This document shows positions 44,786 to 51,532 of a stretch of 64,000 nucleotides of DNA, in pieces. The DNA comes from MPNP01 sp026710155 (GTDB lineage: Bacteria; Pseudomonadota; Alphaproteobacteria; Rhodobacterales; Rhodobacteraceae), in contig OZ241737.1 in NCBI GenBank assembly GCA_965200885.1, positions 434,001 to 498,000 of the forward strand. Reading direction: 5' to 3'. Position numbers and translations under genes: made by a program. The notes under the pieces are model-generated. The model ran no database searches. It was not told the origin of the DNA and was given only the letters and a program-made list of their open reading frames with translations. How positions within the stretch are numbered: position 1 is the first letter of the stretch; every line of letters begins with the position of its first letter.

Positions 44786-45572
44786 GAGCCAACTCCCTAA
44801 CATTTTCCTTGGTACCCATTATCCATCCGATGACTTCACTACGACTGGTGTCCTTGAGATACGACTCACTGAAGTTTGCTCCATGATAAAGGGCCATGAC
44901 CCGGTCACAAACATAGAATATATCATCCATCCGGTGGCTGATGATCACAACCGAAATACCCCGGTCCTTAAGTCCCACGATCATATCGAGTACCTTGCCA
45001 ACCTCCTTGATGGCCAATGCCGCTGTTGGTTCATCCATAATGACCACCCGAGCTTTAAATGCGATTGAACGGGCTATTGCAACTGCCTGGCGCTGTCCTC
45101 CAGACAATTCTTCAACCTTTTGTTCCACACTCTTGACCTGTATTTTCAGGTTGTCAAGGTGATCTTTGGCCATTTGCAAACCCTTCTTGTGATCAAACAG
45201 TGATATCAATCCACCCAGGACCTTACGCTTGGGTTCACGACCCAAATAAATATTTTCTGCAATGTTCATGTTGCCGGCAAGGGCAAGATCCTGATAGACC
45301 ATTTCTATACCGAGACCACGAGCATCTCTTGGACTGTGAAACTGTACCTGTTTGCCATCAAAGTGCAAACTTCCCTTACTCGGTGGATACAATCCAGAAA
45401 GGACTTTCATGAGTGTTGACTTGCCGGCACCATTATCACCGACGACACCCAGGACTTCACCGGGCCAAAGCTGCAAATTCACGTCCCTGAGGGCAGTAAC
45501 TGCTCCAAAATATTTTGAAATGTTACTTGCTTCCAGCAGGGGTGTACCAAAATTTGTGTTTTGCAGTGGCAA
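44769..45572 (-). CDS. Sugar ABC transporter ATP-binding protein, single domain (FrcA-like)
   Basis: 267 residues, one ABC domain. Walker A GVVGDNGAGKSTLMKVLSG, Q-loop MVYQDLALAGNMNIAENIYL, signature EELSGGQRQAVAIARSIA, Walker B ARVVIMDEPTAAL, H-loop VVIISHRMDD. The protein is half the length of RbsA, so it likely works as a homodimer as in fructose-type importers. First gene of the minus-strand operon; 216 bp separate it from the oppositely oriented interrupted gene. Confidence 0.9.
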   Translation of the reverse strand: MPLQNTNFGTPLLEASNISKYFGAVTALRDVNLQLWPGEVLGVVGDNGAGKSTLMKVLSGLYPPSKGSLHFDGKQVQFHSPRDARGLGIEMVYQDLALAGNMNIAENIYLGREPKRKVLGGLISLFDHKKGLQMAKDHLDNLKIQVKSVEQKVEELSGGQRQAVAIARSIAFKARVVIMDEPTAALAIKEVGKVLDMIVGLKDRGISVVIISHRMDDIFYVCDRVMALYHGANFSESYLKDTSRSEVIGWIMGTKENVRELAHDRVK

Positions 45573-45788
45573 GGTCGGTGTCTTCTTTTACTGATTCCAA
45601 TGATTCAAAATTCAATTACATATTACATGATTAATGTCAATATCAGACAGATTTAGATTTAGGATTCAGCCAAGACATTTACGGGGAGTGATAGGTACAG
45701 AATAAAGTGTTTTGCTTTTTAATATATAGTCCTATATTATACTAATTATGAAACAATTTTGCTAAAATAAACTAAATGTGATATAATC

Positions 45789-46043
45789 ATGAGCAAGTAT
45801 GTATATATTCCATTTGATCGTAAGTTCTACAATGACATCATCCGATTTTCCGATGGTCAACTTGACCCGGTAGATTTCATTGAAGATCAGGTGTACTATT
45901 TTATTGAGCGCAATCTTTATAGTCATGCCTTTGCATGGTTTGGAGACAGACTGATTGAGTTCGCAAAAATCCACTTTGAACACCATGTGGAAAAACTTGA
46001 AGCGGAATTTGCTCGTGGTAATATTTCGGGATTATATACTTGA
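45789..46043 (+). pseudogene. 5' part of a host gene split by the IS1595-type element
   Basis: The host-derived part is 45789-46026 (79 codons plus one base); the last codons to the TGA at 46041-46043 are read from the transposon arm. The piece begins MSKYVYIPFDRKFYND and ends EKLEAEFARGNI. Joining base 46026 to 49583 (element and one target copy removed) continues without a stop into LPEMEAPLVWKE at the other side. Upstream are TATATAG/TATTATA boxes. The N-terminal part has no recognised domain. Confidence 0.75.
46019..46026. repeat. Left 8-bp target-site duplication of the IS1595-type element
   Basis: TAATATTT immediately left of the element; the same 8 bases follow the right end at 49575-49582. 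Eight base pairs is the usual duplication length for the IS1595 family. Confidence 0.9.
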
Positions 46044-46050
46044 ATACCCA
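46027..46050 (+). repeat. Left terminal inverted repeat
   Basis: 24 bases matching the reverse complement of 49551-49574 at 23 positions. It encodes the last six codons and the stop of the minus-strand cargo gene and also supplies the stop for the truncated host gene. Confidence 0.92.
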
Positions 46051-46799
46051 TCTTCAATTTTTCCGCTGTCATAAATTTTTATAATGACATAAGCCACAGG
46101 CTTTCCGGCAACCCTTTTTATTTCTGCATCCACTATGAAAAACATATTGAACGGGTTTTTTTCGTTCTCTGAAATCATTTCCTTTTTCAAATCTTCTTCA
46201 CAAAGAAGTTTAACTTTTTTTTCTGGTTCGACTTCTTCTATGATTCCCTGATCCACGCTTTGAGATTTCTTGTTGTCAACCGCAGATTTCCAATGCAATG
46301 TAACCCTTTCAACAACTTCTCCCACTTGAGAAGTAATTGCAAGTTGTCTAACGCACTCATTTTTTACAGCATAAGCTTCCAAACCGTTTAATTCGTAATT
46401 GTTAGTGATTTTTGATCCAACCAAAACATTTATAGTCATTTTGGAACTATAATCACTACCGATCACGTTTGAGATTGTTGCAATATCTTTCAAATCTTTT
46501 TTGTTTTCATTAGGTTCTTGTTTCTTTATTGCGGTGATTTTTCTTTCCAAGGTTTCCAAAAATTTTCCTAAAACATGTTCCTCAAATAATTTTTTCGCCT
46601 TCTCTTTTAGAAAATCAATCACAATACTACCTTCAGCCACTTTGTGAACGAAAAGCTGATAGTCATCGCTGGGGTAATTTTCAGAAGCCAGAAACATTTT
46701 ATACTGACTTTCAACAGCCAGCATCGAGGCCGTGAATTTCTTTAATTCAAGGGGTTCGCTATAATCTATTCTGATTGATAGAACTTCTTTATCTTCCAT
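46032..46799 (-). CDS. Hypothetical transposon cargo protein, 255 residues
   Basis: A charged soluble protein starting MEDKEVLSIRIDYSEPLELK, with a central YQLFVHKVAEGSIVIDFLKE segment that resembles a group of uncharacterised bacterial proteins (the EGSIVxD pattern), and a lysine-rich middle. No signal peptide or membrane helix except one short hydrophobic stretch. It is divergent from the transposase across a 102-bp AT-rich gap, and its stop codon lies inside the left inverted repeat, so it belongs to the element. Function unknown; a regulator, immunity protein or accessory of the cargo module are open possibilities. Confidence 0.7.
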   Translation of the reverse strand: MEDKEVLSIRIDYSEPLELKKFTASMLAVESQYKMFLASENYPSDDYQLFVHKVAEGSIVIDFLKEKAKKLFEEHVLGKFLETLERKITAIKKQEPNENKKDLKDIATISNVIGSDYSSKMTINVLVGSKITNNYELNGLEAYAVKNECVRQLAITSQVGEVVERVTLHWKSAVDNKKSQSVDQGIIEEVEPEKKVKLLCEEDLKKEMISENEKNPFNMFFIVDAEIKRVAGKPVAYVIIKIYDSGKIEDGYSSI

Positions 46800-46901
46800 A
46801 CATCAAACATAAGAAAAAATTAAAAAAATGCAATTTTTATCTTGTAATCACCATGCCGAATCATTAAATTACGGGTATTCTAATTCGGGTTTTAAGGAAA
46901 G

Positions 46902-47882
46902 ATGAAAATGACAAAGGCACCTGGAAAGCACGACCGCAAGGGAATTTCACTCATCGAACTCCAAAGGATGTTTCCCGACAATGATACTGCCGAGCAATGG
47001 TTCATCAAGAAGCGATGGAAAAACGGGATTGAATGCCCGAAGTGTCAATCCAAGAACATTCAAACCAAACCGAAGAAAGATGGCAGGAAACAGGTTTTCA
47101 GGTGTCGTTCATGCCGCAAGGATTTTACTGTCAAAACCGATACAGTGATGCACAGTTCCCCGATAGACTTCCAGCAATGGGCATTTGGATTTTACCTTTT
47201 GACCACTGGTTTGAAGTCGGTATCAAGTTTGAAATTGCACAGGGACCTGGGAATCACTCAAAAATCGGCTTGGTTCATGGCACATAGAATCAGGGAAACA
47301 TATCAGGATTCACTGGCAGGACTGGAAGTATTTGTCGGTCCCATTGAAGCCGATGAAACCTACATGGGAGGGAAGGAAAAGAACAAGCACAACAAGGACA
47401 AGGCAAAAAAAGGTCGTGGAACTGTTGGCAAAACCGCAATAGTTGGTGTAAAGGACAGGAAGACCAACAAGATAAAGGCCCGTGTTGTGATTGATACCAG
47501 CAAATTGACCTTGCAGGGCTTCATCAATGAGAATGTTGACGAGGATGCCGAGAAATATACTGATGAAAGCCGAAGTTATCTGGGACTTGCCCATCATTCG
47601 GCAGTCAATCACAGTGCGAAGGAATTTGTGGATGGCATGGTTCACACCAATGGGATAGAGTCCTTTTGGAGTATGCTTAAACGCTCCCACAAGGGAACAT
47701 TCCACAAGATGTCTCCCAAGCATCTTCAAAGGTATGTTTGTGAGTTTACCGGTCGTCACAATGTGAGACCGCTTGATACCCTTGAGATCATGGGGGGTAT
47801 GGTCGAGGGCATGGAAAACAGGAGGTTGACCTACAAGGAACTCACTACCGATAACGGGTTGGATTCAGGGGCAAGGTCATGA
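46902..47882 (+). CDS. IS1595-family (ISXO2-like) transposase
   Basis: 326 residues. N-terminal zinc ribbon CPKCQSKNIQ...FRCRSCRKDF, then the family-typical HSSPIDFQQWAFGFYLLTTG and GITQKSAWFMAHRIRET. The DDE-type catalytic domain shows VGPIEADETYMGGK (first Asp), ARVVIDTS and YTDESRSYLGL (second Asp), and HTNGIESFWSMLKRSHKGTF with the N/E and K of the IS1595 signature, then the RYVCEFTGRHN end. Full length and apparently intact. ATGA overlaps the methyltransferase start. It lies on an element with intact ends, so mobility is plausible. Confidence 0.95.
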   Translation: MKMTKAPGKHDRKGISLIELQRMFPDNDTAEQWFIKKRWKNGIECPKCQSKNIQTKPKKDGRKQVFRCRSCRKDFTVKTDTVMHSSPIDFQQWAFGFYLLTTGLKSVSSLKLHRDLGITQKSAWFMAHRIRETYQDSLAGLEVFVGPIEADETYMGGKEKNKHNKDKAKKGRGTVGKTAIVGVKDRKTNKIKARVVIDTSKLTLQGFINENVDEDAEKYTDESRSYLGLAHHSAVNHSAKEFVDGMVHTNGIESFWSMLKRSHKGTFHKMSPKHLQRYVCEFTGRHNVRPLDTLEIMGGMVEGMENRRLTYKELTTDNGLDSGARS

Positions 47883-48706
47883 ACAAAGCACCAATGCAAA
47901 GAACATGGTCACCTGATATTTTCAAATGGGATACATTCAAGCCAAGCCGATATTCCCACTCCGATTACAAGATTTTCAACAGGGATTGCAATGAGTTTTA
48001 CAAGGAAATTGAGGATAATAGTATTGATTTGTTACTGACTGATCCACCTTATGGAACTACCAGAAATGGATGGGATACAAAAGAGTTTAGGGATACCCTT
48101 GAAAAAACTTGGGAGCATTGGCTTCGAATAGTCAAGACCAATGGTGCTATTGTGGTCATGTCTGCATCACCTTTTGACAAGATACTCGCAATGTCTCAAT
48201 TATCCTTGTTTCGCTATGAATGGATATGGAACAAGAATAAGGCAACAGGGCATCTTAACAGTAAGAAAATACCAATGAAGGCACATGAAAACATACTTGT
48301 GTTTTATCAACAACTACCAACCTATAATCCTCAAAAAACCTATGGGCATGCTCCAAGCAATGCAGTCAATTATGCCAAGGTTGATAAAAGCGAAAAATTA
48401 AGGAACTATGGACACCATGATTGTTTGGGGAATCCTGGTGGCAATACTTCAAGACAACCAAGAACCATAATCAACATACCAGTTCATAACAATGATAGTG
48501 ATGAAAAATGGCATCCAACTCAAAAACCGGTCAAGTTGATGGAATTTTTCATACGAACATATACAAGAAAATGCGAAACTGTTTTTGATCCTTTCATGGG
48601 AAGTGGTACAACGGGAATTGCAGCTTTGAAATGTGGTAGAAAGTTCGTTGGTATAGAGGTTGAAGAAGATTATTTCAACAAGGCAAAAGCAAGGTTTGTT
48701 TCGTGA
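47879..48706 (+). CDS. DNA methyltransferase (N4/N6, beta-type motif order), transposon cargo
   Basis: 275 residues. The catalytic motif IV LLLTDPPYGTTRNGWD comes first (about residue 60); the SAM-binding motif I TVFDPFMGSGTTGIAALKC lies near the C-terminus, followed by GIEVEEDYFNKAKARF. WHPTQKPVKLMEFFIR is motif X. Order IV-then-I places it in the beta group of amino-methyltransferases. Starts inside the transposase stop (ATGA) and its TGA overlaps the GTG of the next gene, so the three are translationally coupled. Recognition site cannot be read from sequence. Confidence 0.92.
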   Translation: MNKAPMQRTWSPDIFKWDTFKPSRYSHSDYKIFNRDCNEFYKEIEDNSIDLLLTDPPYGTTRNGWDTKEFRDTLEKTWEHWLRIVKTNGAIVVMSASPFDKILAMSQLSLFRYEWIWNKNKATGHLNSKKIPMKAHENILVFYQQLPTYNPQKTYGHAPSNAVNYAKVDKSEKLRNYGHHDCLGNPGGNTSRQPRTIINIPVHNNDSDEKWHPTQKPVKLMEFFIRTYTRKCETVFDPFMGSGTTGIAALKCGRKFVGIEVEEDYFNKAKARFVS

Positions 48707-49383
48707 TTGACAACAGACAAAACCTGATAATTGCCATTGAACAATGTATTCTACAATCCCTTGATGGGAATAAAGGCAGAAGCAACACCAAAACCAGTTT
48801 GTTGCATGGAGCAATACAACAATACATAGACCAAAGACTCAATGTGAAATGGAGTCATGAAACGAAAATAAAATCAGATATGGATGATCAATCGTTCAAC
48901 ATTGATGTTTATGCAACTGGATCACAAAATGACATAGCAATGCTTCTTAAACAACCTGTCAGATCCCTTTCTAAAAACAAAAAGAACTCATTGGTCAACA
49001 CTTGGGGAGAAGCAATTAGGGCTTCACTTATTAGAATAAACCAAACCAAGAATCTGAATGTTTTATCAATTTCCATTATTCCCACAATAGATATTGTCAT
49101 AAAAGATAAGAATAGTAAGGGAGGTGGCAAAACAACATTCCATAATTATGAAGCTGATTCACCCGATTACTATAATGCTGGATTTGATCTGATAAAGCCA
49201 AACAAGACACGATTCAGGTATGTGGCAATAAACTACGATTACAGCATACCCCATACATTGAAAACACTTAACGGTGTTTTAAAAGCATTTAAGAGTATTG
49301 AATCAGGTCAAAGAATCAAAATAACTGATGAAACTTGGAATCAATTTGACACGGCGATTGATTGGATGTTGGAAGGATTTTAA
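48703..49383 (+). CDS. Putative restriction endonuclease paired with the methyltransferase
   Basis: 226 residues, GTG start in the methyltransferase stop. SFNIDVYATGSQNDIAMLLK followed by RSLSKNKKNSLVNTWGEAIR resembles the core of PD-(D/E)xK type II enzymes, in which an Asp is followed by (E/Q)xK and then a conserved (K)N..N...GE.IR helix. In this protein the position before xK is Leu (AMLLK) rather than Glu, so activity is uncertain. Function is inferred mainly from coupling to a methyltransferase and this partial pattern. An accessory or inactivated nuclease is possible. Confidence 0.6.
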   Translation: MIDNRQNLIIAIEQCILQSLDGNKGRSNTKTSLLHGAIQQYIDQRLNVKWSHETKIKSDMDDQSFNIDVYATGSQNDIAMLLKQPVRSLSKNKKNSLVNTWGEAIRASLIRINQTKNLNVLSISIIPTIDIVIKDKNSKGGGKTTFHNYEADSPDYYNAGFDLIKPNKTRFRYVAINYDYSIPHTLKTLNGVLKAFKSIESGQRIKITDETWNQFDTAIDWMLEGF

Positions 49384-49384
49384 C

Positions 49385-49540
49385 ATGACCAAGACCAAAT
49401 CCAAACCCCGCAAGAACCAGTCCAAATACCATGAGGAATTTGAGATCATCAAGGACTCAACCGATAATGTTGTGGAAGCGGTATTGAAGCAACGGGCAAA
49501 GAAGGACTGGCGGTTTCTGAAAAACAGGAAAAAGGGCTAA
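49385..49540 (+). CDS. Small basic protein at the end of the cargo operon
   Basis: 51 residues starting 1 bp after the endonuclease stop (TAAC-ATG). Lys/Arg-rich ends (MTKTKSKPRKNQSKYHEEF; RAKKDWRFLKNRKKG) around an acidic middle (DSTDNVVEAV). It could bind nucleic acid, for example as a controller protein, but has no recognisable helix-turn-helix. No good ribosome-binding site; it would rely on coupling. Ends 10 bp before the right inverted-repeat arm. Confidence 0.5.
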   Translation: MTKTKSKPRKNQSKYHEEFEIIKDSTDNVVEAVLKQRAKKDWRFLKNRKKG

Positions 49541-49550
49541 TTGGGGAGGT

Positions 49551-49574
49551 TGGGTATTCAAGTATATAATCCCC
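49551..49574 (-). repeat. Right terminal inverted repeat
   Basis: 24-base arm complementary to 46027-46050 (23 of 24). It follows the last cargo gene by 10 bp. Confidence 0.92.
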
Positions 49575-49582
49575 TAATATTT
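49575..49582. repeat. Right 8-bp target-site duplication
   Basis: TAATATTT, identical to 46019-46026. Confidence 0.9.
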
Positions 49583-49881
49583 TACCAGAAATGGAAGCTC
49601 CTCTCGTGTGGAAAGAAGTAACGATATCCTCCGGTACCGATGTGAGAATGCAATACGGGGGGTCTTACCACTTCGCGCGTGTAAAAAACGGGAAGATCGA
49701 AGACCAGGACGGTAGGTTTAGCCCTTCAGAGTGGGCTTCTAAGGTTGCAAATGGAACAAATCGTAACGCGTGGCGTGACCTTGATTTCAGGTTGTCTCAC
49801 AATGAATCGTGGATTTCCGCATCCCATCTTCGCGTTAATATACGTGAAGTTTTGAACGAATTGGGAAATCAAGAAATTTAG
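49583..49881 (+). pseudogene. 3' part of the host gene split by the transposon (RAMA-like domain)
   Basis: Continues the frame of 45789-46026 and ends at TAA 49879-49881. It contains VWKEVTISSGTDVRMQYGGS, ARVKNGKIEDQDGRFSPSEW and NAWRDLDFR. The pattern (short beta strands, then SPSxxA, then NxWRD) resembles RAMA/DUF4357-type modification-associated domains found with restriction or methylation genes. Could be translated alone from ATG 49591 as a 96-residue protein, but it has no ribosome-binding site. The restored gene would be 178 residues. Confidence 0.65.
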
Positions 49882-50029
49882 AATTCTAAACCATGACAAG
49901 CTACCAGGATAAGGAGTAGGTAAATGATAAAACATGATTACGAGCGCAGCATGAAATATGAACAGACAAACGCAAAATAGATTACCAATAAGTGGCACTT
50001 TCAGCTTAGAGTAGGGGTTGAGAGGTGTA

Positions 50030-50818
50030 ATGACGCCGGAATATAGCGATTACATTGTGTATGTAGATGAAAGTGGTGATCATGGGATGAGATCGATTCA
50101 TCAAGAATATCCAGTATTTTCCCTTGCCTTCTGTATATTCAAAAAATCGGATTATGTATTCGATATTGATCCTGGCTTGAACTTTCTAAAGTCCAAATAC
50201 TGGGGCCATTGGGATGTTGTATTGCATGAACATGATATTCGTAAAAACAGGTCAGATGACTGGTCATTCTTAACCGACGGTAAGTTAAGAAATAGCTTTC
50301 TTTCTGATATAAATACACTGATCGAAGAATCAAAAATTTACATAATCGCGAGTGTAATTCATAAGAAAGATTTAACCAAGTATCCCTCACTGCAAAACCC
50401 ATACGAATTAGCTATGTTTTTTTGCATGGAGCGGTTAAACGACTGGTTAATCAACAAGAACCAAACGGGTCGGATTATTCAAGTACATTTTGAATCCCGT
50501 GGCAAAAACGAGGATAGTAAGCTTAAGGATGATTTTCGGCAGATTCGGAATAATACTCCAACCTCTGAACCATCGAGAACAGATTTTAGCAAAATCACCT
50601 ACCGCATGAGGTTTTTGGATAAAAAAGTCAATTCAACAGGTTTGCAACTGGCAGATCTTGTTGTTCGCCCAATTGGACTGCATAGTTTTAAACCAGATCA
50701 GCCTAATCGGGCTTTTGAAATCATCAATAACAAATTCATCACACTCAACAATGGATATTATCAAGGAAAGTGCCTGAAAATATTTCCCGATTTGCAAAAC
50801 AAAGAAAAGCCTCGGTAA
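50030..50818 (+). CDS. DUF3800-domain protein (putative RNase H-fold nuclease)
   Basis: 262 residues. The family opening DYIVYVDESGDHGM with the metal-binding-type Asp-Glu is clear, followed by ALAFCIFKKSDY-like strands, VHFESRGKNEDSKLKDDF and the late LQLADLVVRPIG, which is the conserved C-terminal acidic site of DUF3800. Proteins of this family occur in defence and mobile-element contexts; activity unproven. ATG 50030 has GAGAGG upstream. Ends inside a strong hairpin terminator. Confidence 0.85.
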   Translation: MTPEYSDYIVYVDESGDHGMRSIHQEYPVFSLAFCIFKKSDYVFDIDPGLNFLKSKYWGHWDVVLHEHDIRKNRSDDWSFLTDGKLRNSFLSDINTLIEESKIYIIASVIHKKDLTKYPSLQNPYELAMFFCMERLNDWLINKNQTGRIIQVHFESRGKNEDSKLKDDFRQIRNNTPTSEPSRTDFSKITYRMRFLDKKVNSTGLQLADLVVRPIGLHSFKPDQPNRAFEIINNKFITLNNGYYQGKCLKIFPDLQNKEKPR

Positions 50819-50831
50819 ATACCGAGGCTTT
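50806..50831 (+). terminator. Perfect 12-bp terminator hairpin overlapping the DUF3800 stop codon
   Basis: AAAGCCTCGGTA (50806-50817) pairs with TACCGAGGCTTT (50820-50831). The A tract on the left and T tract on the right make it a possible bidirectional intrinsic terminator. Confidence 0.85.
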
Positions 50832-51008
50832 GCCGACCGGGTAGTCCCAGTCCCTTTAGTGAGTTATTAAATTAACAGTAATTAATAAAAAAGTCAAGAG
50901 AATATTTTTAGATTCAATATATATTTCCTACCGATAGGGTTGTCACTATTTAAGGGCAATCCTCAGAGGTATACTATTACCACCAACCAGATACCATGGG
51001 CTTGACAG

Positions 51009-51070
51009 TTTCCTGCCCTTTGTAACAAAAGGAGCGGGAAACGGGGAGAGACCCCGAAACGGGTTTCTCC
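51009..51070 (+). ncRNA. Structured intergenic segment (tandem hairpins), possible ncRNA or leader
   Basis: Hairpin 1 (51009-51041): TTTCCTGC pairs with GCGGGAAA and CCTTT with AAAGG, with one bulged A. Hairpin 2 (51045-51070): GGAGAGACCC pairs with GGGTTTCTCC around loop CGAAAC, one G-T pair. A small TTTCA/TGAAA stem follows at 51076-51088. Located about 460 bp before the dimethylglycine-dehydrogenase-type gene. No known riboswitch consensus recognised. Coding potential is nil in 50832-51532. Confidence 0.4.
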
Positions 51071-51178
51071 ATCAATTTCATCCTGAAAGGAGTCGCGCCC
51101 ATTGTATCTAACTACCAAATGACTCGTGATTCCCACCCTTTCATCGTAAGAGATATGAACTGCTTAGCCGGAACCGGA

Positions 51179-51211
51179 AACTGTCCAGTTATAATGAACA
51201 ACTAGACAGTT
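51179..51211. other. Inverted repeat upstream of the flavoenzyme gene
   Basis: AACTGTCCAGTT and AACTAGACAGTT pair except for one C/A mismatch, with a 9-base loop. About 320 bp upstream of the start at 51533; could be an operator or a hairpin. The rest of 51212-51532 shows nothing. Confidence 0.4.
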
Positions 51212-51532
51212 AAAGATTCAGCAATTTATCAATATCTCTAGGGCTAAGGTCAAATTTTGATGTGGACTGTTTGATACTATCTCTCTCAACCCGTCCTTGA
51301 TCTTTCTGCGAGAAAATTATCTCAAATGTGTATTATCTTCAACAACATCTTGAGAACAACAAAATATATTAAATTCAGACTTCCTGCCTCAGAATAACAA
51401 ATCAACAGAATCATCAATGTTTTGTCCCAATACCAAAGTACATCACTTTGATCATTCAAATGTAATTCAAAAAACTATATTGCTTTTCCATCAGTACGAA
51501 AAGAATTCAAATTTACTGGTGGATGAATCATT

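Larger units (their letters stand above)
46027..49574 (+). mobile_element. Complete IS1595-family transposon carrying a restriction-modification-like cargo
   Basis: Both ends are visible. The left arm begins C-GGGATTATATACTTGA at 46027 and runs 24 bases to 46050; the right arm is its reverse complement at 49551-49574, 23 of 24 matching (only the outermost base differs). TAATATTT flanks both ends. Inside, in order: an unknown minus-strand gene (255 aa), an ISXO2-type transposase, a DNA methyltransferase, a putative endonuclease and a 51-residue basic protein. At 3,548 bp it is far longer than a bare IS1595 (about 1 kb). A partial copy of the inner arm (GGGTATTC) also occurs near 46875, just before the transposase. 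Confidence 0.93.

Noticed and set aside
49924..49980. Very short frame after AAGGAG (MIKHDYERSM...)
   Set aside because: Only about 18 codons, no resemblance to known leader peptides; could be a remnant between the split gene and the DUF3800 gene, but not supportable.
51009..51100. Glycine riboswitch upstream of the flavoenzyme gene
   Set aside because: GGAGAGA is present, but the conserved CGCCGAAGG-type core and the closing CTCTCAGG-type strand are missing, so I call it only a structured region.
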